NCBI RefSeq assembly: GCF_041435055.1
Contig: NZ_CP108002.1
Span: forward strand, 7,936,001 to 8,000,000
Source of the DNA: Streptomyces sp. NBC_00341
GTDB lineage: Bacteria; Actinomycetota; Actinomycetes; Streptomycetales; Streptomycetaceae
Direction: 5' to 3'
DNA: 64,000 bases
A program made the translations under genes and the position numbers. Every line of letters starts with the position of its first letter. Within the stretch, counting starts at the first letter, position 1. Shown piece after piece: positions 1-8,022 of the stretch. The notes under the pieces were generated by a model. It did no database searches and was not told the origin of the DNA. It worked only from the letters and a program-made list of their open reading frames with translations.

Positions 1-517
1 CTGGGAGGATCCGCGGACCTTCGACGACGAACCCGCCATGCTGCCCGTCGACGGCTGGACCTGGCACAACGCCGGCCGGGTGGTCGAGGGCGCGAGCTGG
101 GGCGGTGAGCTGGAGATCCTGTCCTGGCTGCTGATGGCGGACCGGGGGATACGGCCGGTGGCCGAGTACGCGGGCCGGGTGCTGTTCCTCGAGACGTCCG
201 AGGAGATGCCCGGCGCCGGGCAGGTGTACCGGATCCTGCGGAACATGGGGGAGCGCGGACTCCTGCGCCGGTTCCCCGCGCTGCTGATGGGGCGCGCCAA
301 GCACTGGTCCTTCGAGCAGCCCCTCGAACCCGAGGCCGGACAGCGGTACCGCGACCGGCAGCGCGAGGCGGTGCTGCGCGCCCTGAGCGAGTACGCCCCC
401 GACACCATGGCCGTCTTCGACGTCGACCTCGGCCACACGGACCCGCAGGTGATCATCCCGTACGGCGGTCAGGTGCGGGTGGACGGAGTGGCCCGGCGCA
501 TCGTGGTGACGTACTGA
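1..517 (+). CDS. LD-carboxypeptidase, S66 family (3' part)
   Basis: This is the C-terminal part of an S66 (LdcA/MccF-like) serine peptidase; the reading frame is open to the left edge, so the 5' end is missing. Family members cleave L,D-peptide bonds in murein peptides or inactivate microcin-like peptides. The segment WGGELEILSWLL holds the family's catalytic Glu, and GHTDPQ holds the catalytic His followed by IPYGGQVRVDG, the usual ending of the fold. The nucleophilic Ser would lie in the missing N-terminal half. The stop is TGA at 515-517. Family assignment is good. Whether it acts in cell-wall recycling or self-immunity cannot be told without the upstream sequence. Confidence 0.85.
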   Translation, partial: WEDPRTFDDEPAMLPVDGWTWHNAGRVVEGASWGGELEILSWLLMADRGIRPVAEYAGRVLFLETSEEMPGAGQVYRILRNMGERGLLRRFPALLMGRAKHWSFEQPLEPEAGQRYRDRQREAVLRALSEYAPDTMAVFDVDLGHTDPQVIIPYGGQVRVDGVARRIVVTY

Positions 518-616
518 GCCGTATCCGTCAGGAAGCCGGACGGCACGGCCTCGGCGGGCGGGGCGTGTCCGATCCGTTCAAGAAGACGGTGACGCCGGTC
601 CTCTACCGTCACTGCC

Positions 617-1027
617 ATGAACAGCACCGACAGGGAATCACGCCACCTCGGCATCCACATCGACCGCACGGCCGACGACGTCTACGCCTACGCCTCCGAC
701 CCGGTGAACCTGCCCGCGTGGGCCCGTGGACTGGGAGGCTCGATCAAGAGGACCGACGGCCGGTGGGTCGCGGAATCCTCCCCCATGGGAAGGGTCGTGG
801 TGACCTTCGTGGCACGCAACGGCCTGGGCGTGCTCGACCACCACGTCACGCTGCCCTCGGGCGAAACCGTCTACAACCCGGTCCGGGTGATCAGCGACGG
901 CACGGGAAGCGAGGTCGTCTTCACCCTGCGACGGCAGCCTCACCTGAGCGACGCGGAGTTCGAGCGCGACGCCGGCATGGTGGCCGCCGACCTGAACCGG
1001 CTCCGGGAGCTGATGGAGTCCGCGTAG
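617..1027 (+). CDS. SRPBCC (START-like) family protein, 136 aa
   Basis: A short protein that fits the SRPBCC/polyketide-cyclase-like helix-grip fold. It begins with a beta strand and a helix (IHIDRTADDVYAYASDPVNLPAWARG), continues with repeated beta strands, and ends in a long helix (DAGMVAADLNRLRELMES). This arrangement is typical of small ligand-binding START-like proteins of about 140 aa. No catalytic residues are recognisable and the ligand is unknown. The start ATG lacks a convincing Shine-Dalgarno sequence. It sits alone between the S66 peptidase and the regulator of the lactate operon, with no sign of cotranscription with the latter. Confidence 0.75.
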   Translation: MNSTDRESRHLGIHIDRTADDVYAYASDPVNLPAWARGLGGSIKRTDGRWVAESSPMGRVVVTFVARNGLGVLDHHVTLPSGETVYNPVRVISDGTGSEVVFTLRRQPHLSDAEFERDAGMVAADLNRLRELMESA

Positions 1028-1071
1028 CCGCACCGGAGGTGCCGCCGGGTCGGGGCGCGGGGCGGGTCAGT

Positions 1072-1092
1072 TATGGTCCGACCACATGTGGT
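1072..1092. promoter_or_regulatory. Candidate autoregulatory operator of the FadR-type regulator
   Basis: The region holds TATGGTCCGACCA, the same core found upstream of lutA at 1966, overlapping a perfect 12-bp palindrome ACCACATGTGGT at 1081-1092. It lies about 75 bases ahead of the chosen regulator start, which suggests autoregulation. The shared core is seen directly; binding by the adjacent regulator is inferred. Confidence 0.6.
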
Positions 1093-1165
1093 GTGTGACA
1101 TAGTGGGAGATCCGGACCGGACCGGTCGGCAGCGGAACGGCTCCGGCCGGGGCAGGGAGTGGCGG

Positions 1166-1897
1166 ATGCCCGTCGAATGGCAGCCCGTACGGCAGTCGCG
1201 CACCCATGAGCTGGTGCTCCAGAGCATCGAGCAACGGGTGTTCGCCGGTGAGCTCAAGGCCGGCGACCGGCTGCCGCCCGAACGGGAACTGGCCCCGGTC
1301 CTCGGAGTCAGCCGGTCCGCTCTGCGCGAGGCCCTGCGGGTGCTGGAGACCATCGGCGTCCTGGTGGCCCAGCCGGGCCGGGGGCCGGACGCCGGGGCGC
1401 GGATCGTGCGCCACCCCGACGACGCGCTCGGGCGCCTGCTCCGGCTCCACTTCGCCCTCGGCAGCTACAGCCTGGAGGACGTGCTGGAGGCGCGTGTCGT
1501 GCTGGAGCGGTCCAGCTTCGAGGCCGCAGCGCACCATGCCTCCGCCGAGGATCTGGACGAGGCCGGTGCGCTGCTCGTACGGATGGGGGCGCCGGATGTC
1601 GGAGTGCCCGAGTTCAACGACCTGGACACCAGGTTCCACGTACAGATCGCGCGCAGTTCCGGCAACGAACTGACCTCCACGCTCACCTCCGCCGTCCGGG
1701 AGTCCGTCCGGCCGCTCATCCTGCGCGCCCTGGAGACCGCGGCGGACTGGCGGGCCACCGCCGCCGCGCTCAACGCCGACCACACCGAACTGCTGCGGCT
1801 GGTGCGCGCGGGCGAAGGGGCGCGGGCCGCCGATCTGGTGGAGGCGCACATCCGGGGGCTGCACGGAACGCTCGTCGACGAGAAGCCGGCGCCCTGA
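1166..1897 (+). CDS. FadR-subfamily GntR regulator (LldR-like), 243 aa
   Basis: An N-terminal winged HTH (AGDRLPPERELAPVLGVSRSALREAL, roughly residues 30-65) is followed by an all-helical FCD ligand domain. Candidate metal-binding positions of the FCD pocket are visible in NDLDTRFHVQIA and in the C-terminal His residues of NADHTELL and EAHIRGLH. FCD regulators of this type sense L-lactate or related hydroxy acids and repress lactate-oxidation operons. I chose ATG 1166 because GGGAG precedes it by 6 bases. The longer in-frame ATG at 1073 lies inside the candidate operator and would add about 31 residues that do not resemble the family. Its position ahead of lutABC, with a shared operator core, supports the assignment as the lut regulator. 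Confidence 0.85.
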   Translation: MPVEWQPVRQSRTHELVLQSIEQRVFAGELKAGDRLPPERELAPVLGVSRSALREALRVLETIGVLVAQPGRGPDAGARIVRHPDDALGRLLRLHFALGSYSLEDVLEARVVLERSSFEAAAHHASAEDLDEAGALLVRMGAPDVGVPEFNDLDTRFHVQIARSSGNELTSTLTSAVRESVRPLILRALETAADWRATAAALNADHTELLRLVRAGEGARAADLVEAHIRGLHGTLVDEKPAP

Positions 1898-1965
1898 ACG
1901 GGGCTGCCCTCACCGGGGACTGATCGGGCGTGCCCCGCGCCCTTCCGTCGGCCGAGCGCGCGTAC

Positions 1966-1987
1966 TATGGTCCGACCATACAATGGT
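1966..1987. promoter_or_regulatory. Candidate lut operator
   Basis: TATGGTC-C-GACCATA (1966-1980) is a perfect 7-bp dyad around one central base. It overlaps a second dyad ACCAT-ACA-ATGGT (1975-1987). TGGTCNGACCA cores are typical for FadR/LldR-type repressors. The site lies about 75 bases upstream of the lutA start and shares its core with the site at 1072. Confidence 0.7.
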
Positions 1988-2024
1988 TCATGATTCTGTT
2001 CGGGATCATGAAAAGGATCATGAC
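1987..2024. promoter_or_regulatory. Second dyad in the lutA leader
   Basis: TTCATGAT (1987-1994) and ATCATGAA (2005-2012) form a perfect 8-bp inverted repeat with a 10-base spacer. GGATCATGA then recurs at 2016-2024. The stretch is markedly richer in A/T than its surroundings, so it may hold the promoter or a second regulator site. No match to a known regulator is claimed. Confidence 0.45.
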
Positions 2025-2056
2025 GATCACGTGCAGAGAAACGATCGGGGAGACCC

Positions 2057-2824
2057 ATGCGCATCGGACTCTTCGCCACCTGTCTGGGAGACACGCTCTT
2101 CCCGGAGGCGGTGAAATCCACCGCGGTGCTGCTCGCCCGCCTGGGTCACGACGTGGTGTTCCCGCCGGGGCAGACCTGCTGCGGCCAGATGCACGTCAAC
2201 ACCGGCTACCAGCGCGAGCCCGTCCCGCTGGTGCGCAATTTCGCCGAGCAGTTCGGTGACGCCTCCATCGAGGCCGTCGTCATGCCCTCGGGATCGTGCG
2301 CCGGCTCCGTCCGCCACCAGCACGAGATCGTCGCCGAACGGTACGGCGACGCGGCGTTGCGCGCGGGCGTGGCCACGGTCAAGGCGAAGACGTACGAGCT
2401 GTCGGAGTTCCTCGTCGACGTGCTGGACGCCACCGATGTCGGCGCGTACTTCCCGCACCGGGTCACCTACCACCCCACCTGTCACTCGCTGCGCATGTTG
2501 AGGGTCGGTGAGAAGCCGCTGCGGCTGCTGCGGGCCGTCGACTCGATCGATCTCGTCGAGCTGCCGGAGGCCGACGCCTGCTGCGGGTTCGGCGGCACCT
2601 TCGCGCTGAAGAACGCCGACACGTCGACCGCGATGCTCCAGGACAAGATGCGCCACATCGCCACCACCGGGGCCGAGGTGTGCACCGCCGGCGACTCGTC
2701 CTGTCTGATGCACATCGGCGGCGGGCTCTCCCGGATCAGCTCCGGCACCCGCACCCTGCACCTGGCCCAGATCCTCTCCGCCACCCGCACCTCGCCGTAC
2801 GTCCCGACGGAGGCCGCCCGATGA
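2057..2824 (+). CDS. lutA: L-lactate oxidation complex subunit LutA
   Basis: A (Fe-S)-binding protein of the LutA/YkgE family with two cysteine-rich CCG domains. One motif is seen in QTCCGQMHVNTGY and the other in ADACCGFGGTFALKN; the family binds redox cofactors through such repeats. Together with LutB and LutC it oxidises L-lactate to pyruvate in the cytoplasm, passing electrons to the respiratory chain. GGGGAG lies 4 bases ahead of the ATG. The length (255 aa) is close to that of characterised LutA. The stop overlaps the lutB ATG by 4 bases, so translation is probably coupled. Confidence 0.95.
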   Translation: MRIGLFATCLGDTLFPEAVKSTAVLLARLGHDVVFPPGQTCCGQMHVNTGYQREPVPLVRNFAEQFGDASIEAVVMPSGSCAGSVRHQHEIVAERYGDAALRAGVATVKAKTYELSEFLVDVLDATDVGAYFPHRVTYHPTCHSLRMLRVGEKPLRLLRAVDSIDLVELPEADACCGFGGTFALKNADTSTAMLQDKMRHIATTGAEVCTAGDSSCLMHIGGGLSRISSGTRTLHLAQILSATRTSPYVPTEAAR

Positions 2825-4362
2825 GCAGCACCTTTCTCGGCATGCCCGCGACGCCGCCCCGCTCCCCGTACGGGACGGGCAATCTGCGCGGTGACCGGAA
2901 GTTCCCCGCGGCGGCCCACGACGACCTGGGCAATGGACAACTGCGCCGCAACCTCGGCAAGGCCACCCACACCATCCGCGCCAAACGCCTCGACGTCACC
3001 GGCGAACTGCCCGACTGGGAGGAGCTGCGCGACGCGGGCGCGGCCATCAAGACCGACACCATGAACCGCCTCCCCGAGCTGCTGGAGGAGCTGGAGCGCA
3101 AGGTCACAGAGCGCGGCGGTACCGTCCACTGGGCCCGGGACGGCGGCGAGGCCAACGAGATCGTCGCGCGACTGGTCAAGGAGACCGGGAGCAAGGAGGT
3201 CATCAAGGTCAAGTCGATGGCCACCCAGGAGATCGGTCTCAACGAGCACCTCGAATCCATCGGCATCACCCCGTACGAGACCGACCTGGCCGAACTGATC
3301 GTGCAGCTCGCCCACGACAAGCCCTCGCACATCCTGGTGCCGGCGATCCACCGCAACCGCGACGAGATCCGGGAGATCTTCCTCAAGGAGATCCCGGGCG
3401 TCGACCCCTCGCTGGACAACGTCCCCGCGCACCTCGCCGCCGCGGCCCGCGCCTATCTGCGCGAGAAGTTCATGACGACGAAGGTCGCCGTCTCCGGGGC
3501 CAACTTCGGTATCGCCGAGACCGGCACCCTGTCCGTCGTCGAGTCCGAGGGCAACGGCCGGATGTGCCTGACCCTGCCCGACACCCTGATCACCGTCATG
3601 GGCATCGAGAAGGTGCTGCCGCGCTACCAGGACCTGGAGGTCTTCCTCCAGCTGCTGCCGCGCTCCTCCACCGGCGAGCGGATGAACCCGTACACCTCGA
3701 TGTGGACCGGCGTCACCCCGGGCGACGGGCCGCAGACCTTCCACCTGGTGCTCCTGGACAACGGACGCACCGCGGCGCTCGCGGACCGGATCGGCCGCGA
3801 GGCGCTCAACTGCATCCGCTGCTCGGCCTGTCTCAACGTCTGCCCGGTGTACGAACGGGCCGGCGGCCACGCCTACGGATCGACGTACCCGGGACCGATC
3901 GGGGCCGTGCTCACCCCGCAGCTCGCCGGCATGCACGCCGCGAAGGACGACCCCAACAGCTCGCTGCCGTACGCCTCCAGCCTCTGCGGGGCCTGCTTCG
4001 ACGCCTGCCCGGTCAAGATCGACATTCCCTCGCTGCTGGTCGAACTGCGCCACCAGCACACCGAACAGGCCGGCACCACCCCCGAACAGCTCGCCATGAA
4101 GGCGGCGGCCGCGGTGATGGGCAGGCCGAAACTGTTCACCGCCGCGCAGAAGGCGTCCGGGCTCGGCCGCGTCATCGCGGGACGGGACAAGAAGATCTCC
4201 CACCTGCCGCCGCCGTTCAACGGCTGGAGCGACAGCCGCGACACCCCGGCCCCGCCCCGGCAGACCTTCCGCTCCTGGCTGGCCTCCGCCGAGGGCGCGG
4301 AGACGATGCGGGCGGCCGCCGACGAACACACGGGCAACCAGCAGCAGGAGGAGGAGAAGTGA
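2821..4362 (+). CDS. lutB: L-lactate oxidation iron-sulfur subunit LutB, 513 aa
   Basis: LutB is the large iron-sulfur subunit of the lactate utilisation complex. The N-terminal two thirds is the LUD domain. Two ferredoxin-type clusters follow: CIRCSACLNVCP starting near residue 331 and CGACFDACPVKIDIP starting near residue 389. A C-terminal tail ends about 120 residues later. The start is the ATG overlapping the lutA stop. A longer in-frame extension to 2680 would run deep into lutA and is not credible. The gene ends by overlapping the lutC GTG. Confidence 0.95.
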   Translation: MSSTFLGMPATPPRSPYGTGNLRGDRKFPAAAHDDLGNGQLRRNLGKATHTIRAKRLDVTGELPDWEELRDAGAAIKTDTMNRLPELLEELERKVTERGGTVHWARDGGEANEIVARLVKETGSKEVIKVKSMATQEIGLNEHLESIGITPYETDLAELIVQLAHDKPSHILVPAIHRNRDEIREIFLKEIPGVDPSLDNVPAHLAAAARAYLREKFMTTKVAVSGANFGIAETGTLSVVESEGNGRMCLTLPDTLITVMGIEKVLPRYQDLEVFLQLLPRSSTGERMNPYTSMWTGVTPGDGPQTFHLVLLDNGRTAALADRIGREALNCIRCSACLNVCPVYERAGGHAYGSTYPGPIGAVLTPQLAGMHAAKDDPNSSLPYASSLCGACFDACPVKIDIPSLLVELRHQHTEQAGTTPEQLAMKAAAAVMGRPKLFTAAQKASGLGRVIAGRDKKISHLPPPFNGWSDSRDTPAPPRQTFRSWLASAEGAETMRAAADEHTGNQQQEEEK

Positions 4363-4991
4363 CGACCGCTCGCGAAACGGTGCTCGGCCGCGTCCGGGAC
4401 GCCCTGGCCCTGGCACCCGCCGCAGACACCCCGATCCCGCGTGACTACCGCACCGGTCGCACGCTCCCCGACGCGGAACGCCTGGCCCTGTTCACCGACC
4501 GGCTCGTCGACTACAAGGCCCAGGTCCACCCCTGTACGGCAGAGCGCACGGCCGAGGTCGTCGCCGAGGTGCTGCGGGAGCGGGGAGCCGGCCGGATCGG
4601 GGTGCCCGCCGGGCTCGACCCGCGGTGGCTCGACGCGTACGACGGGCAGGTCCAGCGGGACTCGGCCGACATTCCGGCACCCGGACTCGACGCCCTCGAC
4701 GGTGTCGTCACCGCGTCCGCCGCCGGCTGCGCCGAGACGGGCACGATCTTCCTGGACGGTTCACCCGACCAGGGCCGGCGGGCGCTGTCGCTGGTGCCCG
4801 ACCTCCATGTCTGCGTCGTCGACCTGTCGGCCGTGGAGGTGGGCGTACCGGAGGCGGTGGCCCGGCTGGTGCCCGAGCGGCCGACGACCCTGATCAGCGG
4901 CCCGTCGGCCACCTCCGACATCGAGCTCGAACGAGTGGAGGGCGTACACGGCCCGCGCACCCTGGCCGTCGTCATCCGCACGGACGCGTGA
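4359..4991 (+). CDS. lutC: L-lactate utilisation protein LutC, 210 aa
   Basis: A LUD-domain protein, third component of the LutABC lactate oxidation system. Family hallmarks are AAGCAETGTIFLDG and the C-terminal SGPSATSDIELERVEGVHGP. The GTG start overlaps the lutB stop (GTGA) and is preceded by a strong GGAGGAGGAG ribosome site lying inside the lutB tail. The operon ends at the hairpin 5001-5042. LutC is the last gene, so regulator plus lutABC form a complete set for growth on L-lactate. Confidence 0.93.
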   Translation: MTTARETVLGRVRDALALAPAADTPIPRDYRTGRTLPDAERLALFTDRLVDYKAQVHPCTAERTAEVVAEVLRERGAGRIGVPAGLDPRWLDAYDGQVQRDSADIPAPGLDALDGVVTASAAGCAETGTIFLDGSPDQGRRALSLVPDLHVCVVDLSAVEVGVPEAVARLVPERPTTLISGPSATSDIELERVEGVHGPRTLAVVIRTDA

Positions 4992-5000
4992 CAGGCGTCT

Positions 5001-5042
5001 GACGGGGGTGGGGGCACGCCGGAGCGCGCCCCCACCCCCGTC
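5001..5042. terminator. Convergent terminator, lutC / DUF2264
   Basis: A perfect 15-bp stem (5001-5015 pairing with 5028-5042) with a 12-base loop, made almost only of G and C. It lies between two convergent genes, and its last bases reach the DUF2264 stop. It has no T tract, as is common in Streptomyces. Confidence 0.75.
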
Positions 5043-5044
5043 GG

Positions 5045-6946
5045 CTACCCGTGCTCGACCGTCACCGGGCCGAAGCGGACCCGGGTCGTCGCCGCGTCCT
5101 CGGCCCAGCACACCTCGACCGTGTCCCCGTCGACGTTCACCCCGCTCACCACCGCGTCGAGCGCGGCCGCGCCGGGCTCCGCGGTGAGCGAGGCGAGCGC
5201 GGCCAGCACCACCGTGCCCTCCGCGTCGGCGCCCAGCCGGGGCAGCACCGCCCAGGGCGTGTACGCGGTGCCCTGCGGGGCGCGTACCTCGTCCCGTGAC
5301 TCCCAGCCGTGCAGACCGTGCAGCGCGGACGTGACCGAGGACCCGGGTCCGGTCGCCCAGCCCGTCTCCTCGACCCGGGCGCCGGGAGGCGCGCCGAGCA
5401 CCCGGTGCACCCGGAGCTCGTAGCGGCCGCGGACCACCGTCACGCTCTCCACCCGCAGTCCCGGCTCCGTGGCGGCGCCGCTCGCGAAGACCGGGCGGTG
5501 CCAGGAGGCGGCCCAGCCCCAGCCGTCACCGCCGCCCGCGCCGAGCGGGCGGATCGCGCGGCGGCGGCTGCGGGCTCCGCCGACGACCACGGACAGGTGG
5601 TTGTCCGCGGCGTTGGCCCGCGCCGTGGGCCCGGTGACCGTCGAGTACGCCTGACGGCTGTACAGCGGATCGTCCTGCGCCGCCGACTCGCCCTCGTGCG
5701 GCCGGACATGGTCGCTGCCGTGGTTGTGCAGCCGGACGATCCCGTCCGCCCGGGTCGACTGGACGAGCAGTCCCGGCGCGGGCAGCGCGAGCACCCGGTC
5801 GGGCCCCTCGCTCGGCGCCGGCTCCTCGGTCGCCGTCCACAGCGGATGGTCCTCCGGAGCCAGCAGGGACACGAAGGCCTTGGACGCCCAGTAGGGGGAC
5901 GACGGGCCCGAGTAGGGCTGGAGCGTCGCCTCGTGCGGCCCGTGCCAGCCCAGGCTCAGCAGCCCGTCGGTGCCGGTCGCGCCCCGGTCCAGGAAGTAGC
6001 GCAGCGCCCCGCTGATCACCCGCCGCGACGTACCCGGCGTGAGCGGGGTGTGCCCGGTCAGCGCACCGAGCCCGACCGCCGCACCGGCCGCGAAACGGTA
6101 GGTCAGCGAGCGGCCGAAGTGGATCGGGGCCCCGTCCCCGCCGAACAGCAGCGCGAAGCTCTCCAGGTGTTCGCTCAGGCGCGCCCCGTAGTGCGCGGCG
6201 AACTCCGCGTCGCCGGAGAGGTGGGCGTCGAGCACGGGGTAGAGGTGCAGCGCCCAGCCGTTGTAGTGGTCGAAGGCGCGGCCGTCGCCGTCCGCGTACC
6301 AGCCCTGCCCCCGGTACCAGACCTCCATCAGGTCGCGGGCCCGCTCCCGGGCCCGCGCGGTCTCCGCGTCGCCCCGGCCCACCGACTCCAGGAACCCGGC
6401 CACCGAGTACGGGAACAGGTACCAGTTGTTCGCCGCGGGGGTGTGCCGCAGGGCGCCGCGCAGCCACTCCTCGGCACGGTCCCGCACGGCCGGGTCCAGC
6501 CGGTCCCAGAGCCAGGGCCGGGTGAGCCGCAGTCCGATGGCGACCGAGGCGGACTCCACCATGGGCTGGCCGAAGACGGTGTGGTCGCGGATCAGCGGCC
6601 AGGACTCGGCGTCGTCCCGGCCCGGCGTACGGGTACCGGCCGCGAGCCCGTCCGCGTACCGCTCCAGCCAGCCGTGCGGGTCCTTGCCGCCCGCGCCCGC
6701 GACCCGGAAGGCGGCGGCGAGGAACGTGCGCGCGTATCCCTCCAGGCCGTCGGAGCGGACCCCGGAGGCGGACGGGCGCCCCGGCAGGTCGAGCATCGCG
6801 CTGCCGGGGGTGGCCCACTGCCAGGCGGCCTTGAGCAGTCCGTCCGCGGCGGCCTCCCAGTGCGCGCGGGTGTAGCCGGTGACCGGGCTCTTCGACCGGT
6901 CGTCGGCGGGGAGCTCCAGCGGGGAGTCGGGGTGCGGTCGGTTCAT
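5045..6946 (-). CDS. DUF2264 domain protein, 633 aa
   Basis: A DUF2264 family protein. The N-terminal part looks like an alpha/alpha toroid, with helices rich in aromatic and charged residues (for example GWALHLYPVLDAHL and AANNWYLFPYSVAGFLE). The C-terminal part is beta-rich, an arrangement reminiscent of heparinase II/III-like polysaccharide lyases and related hydrolases. No signal peptide is visible, so it probably acts in the cytoplasm on imported oligosaccharides. It is translationally coupled to the upstream dehydrogenase gene (ATGA overlap at 6943-6946) and lies last in the sugar-import operon. Its reaction is unknown; the sugar-cluster context is the main clue. ATG 6946 is preferred over longer extensions into the upstream gene. 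Confidence 0.8.
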   Translation of the reverse strand: MNRPHPDSPLELPADDRSKSPVTGYTRAHWEAAADGLLKAAWQWATPGSAMLDLPGRPSASGVRSDGLEGYARTFLAAAFRVAGAGGKDPHGWLERYADGLAAGTRTPGRDDAESWPLIRDHTVFGQPMVESASVAIGLRLTRPWLWDRLDPAVRDRAEEWLRGALRHTPAANNWYLFPYSVAGFLESVGRGDAETARARERARDLMEVWYRGQGWYADGDGRAFDHYNGWALHLYPVLDAHLSGDAEFAAHYGARLSEHLESFALLFGGDGAPIHFGRSLTYRFAAGAAVGLGALTGHTPLTPGTSRRVISGALRYFLDRGATGTDGLLSLGWHGPHEATLQPYSGPSSPYWASKAFVSLLAPEDHPLWTATEEPAPSEGPDRVLALPAPGLLVQSTRADGIVRLHNHGSDHVRPHEGESAAQDDPLYSRQAYSTVTGPTARANAADNHLSVVVGGARSRRRAIRPLGAGGGDGWGWAASWHRPVFASGAATEPGLRVESVTVVRGRYELRVHRVLGAPPGARVEETGWATGPGSSVTSALHGLHGWESRDEVRAPQGTAYTPWAVLPRLGADAEGTVVLAALASLTAEPGAAALDAVVSGVNVDGDTVEVCWAEDAATTRVRFGPVTVEHG

Positions 6947-7983
6947 GCGAGGAAGGCCAGCCTTTCGCGTCGTACGGGATGGGCGAATCCGTCGCCCGCG
7001 GCCCAGCGTTCGCTCTCGCCCACGGCCAGATCGACGAGCCGCCGCCATTCGTTGCCCTGGGAACCAGCGAGATGCGGGGTGATCAGGGCGTTCTCGCAGT
7101 CCCACAAGGGGTGTTCGGCCGGCAGCGTGTCGGGGTCCGTGACGTCGAGGACCGCCCGGATGCGCTGCTGCAGCAGTACGTCGGTCAGCGCGTCCTGATC
7201 GACGACGGCGCCGCGCGCGGTGTTGACGAGGACCGCGTCCGGCCGCATGGACATGAGCAGTTCACGGCTGACGAGCTCGCGGGTGGCGGGCAGCAGTGGG
7301 GTGTGGACGCTCACCACGTCGCTGCGCGCGAACAGTTCACCGAGGTCCACCGGCCGGACACCGAGCGCGGCCGCCTCCTCCTCGGAGACGTACGGATCGT
7401 GCAGCAGCACCCGCAGGTCGTAGGGGCGCAGCAGCTCGATGACCCGCCGGCCGATGAGCGAGGCGGACAGGATGCCCACGGTCCGGCCGTAGTTGCCCAC
7501 CTGCGGGGAGGTGGCCAGCCAGTTGCCGCGGTGGCGCTCGGCGCGGTAGTCACGGGCCCGTTCCAGCGCCCGTTTGCCGGAGAGCAGGATCATGGCGACG
7601 GTGTACTCCGCGACCGGCAGGGCGTTCGCCGCGGCGGCCGACGACACCTCGATGCCGCGTTCCCAGCAGGCCTCTGTGATGTGCCCGCGCACGCTTCCGG
7701 CCGTGTGCGCGACGGCGCGCAGCCGGGGCGCGGCGGCCAGCGCCGCCTCGTCGAGCGGCGGACAGCCCCAGCCGGTGACCAGCAGCTCCGTGTCCGCGAG
7801 TACGGCACGGGCCCGCTCTGTGGTGAAGTCGTCCAGCACGGGCAGCGGCGCGAGGTCGCACACCCGCGAGAGCGCGTCCAGCGACGGGGCGTCCAGCAGG
7901 GCGGCCGCGGCATCCGGCTTCATCGCGACGGCGGCGCGCGGCCTGCGCCGTGCGGCGGGGGTGGGAACGGCGGTGCTTGGCAT
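6943..7983 (-). CDS. D-isomer-specific 2-hydroxyacid dehydrogenase, 346 aa
   Basis: A NAD-dependent 2-hydroxyacid dehydrogenase of the phosphoglycerate/glyoxylate reductase superfamily. The catalytic Arg is in VNTARGAVVDQDAL and the catalytic His in TPHLAGSQGNEW. The dinucleotide loop reads VGILSASLIGRRV, so the usual GxGxxG glycines are partly replaced. The position normally held by the catalytic Glu region reads DVTDPDTLPAEHPLW. AGGAG precedes the ATG. In this operon it may reduce or oxidise a sugar-acid intermediate derived from the imported carbohydrate; the substrate cannot be inferred further. Confidence 0.85.
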   Translation of the reverse strand: MPSTAVPTPAARRRPRAAVAMKPDAAAALLDAPSLDALSRVCDLAPLPVLDDFTTERARAVLADTELLVTGWGCPPLDEAALAAAPRLRAVAHTAGSVRGHITEACWERGIEVSSAAAANALPVAEYTVAMILLSGKRALERARDYRAERHRGNWLATSPQVGNYGRTVGILSASLIGRRVIELLRPYDLRVLLHDPYVSEEEAAALGVRPVDLGELFARSDVVSVHTPLLPATRELVSRELLMSMRPDAVLVNTARGAVVDQDALTDVLLQQRIRAVLDVTDPDTLPAEHPLWDCENALITPHLAGSQGNEWRRLVDLAVGESERWAAGDGFAHPVRRERLAFLA

Positions 7984-8022
7984 CTTTCTCCTGGTACGGG
8001 GACGATGTGCGGACCGGTACGG

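Noticed and set aside
1073..1165. Longer start for the FadR-type regulator
   Set aside because: The ATG at 1073 is inside the operator core TATGGTCCGACCA and the extra residues do not match the family; ATG 1166 has a good ribosome site.
2482..4416. 644-codon minus-strand frame over lutB
   Set aside because: Low-complexity Gly/Arg/Val-rich product without domains; lutB has both ferredoxin motifs in the other strand.
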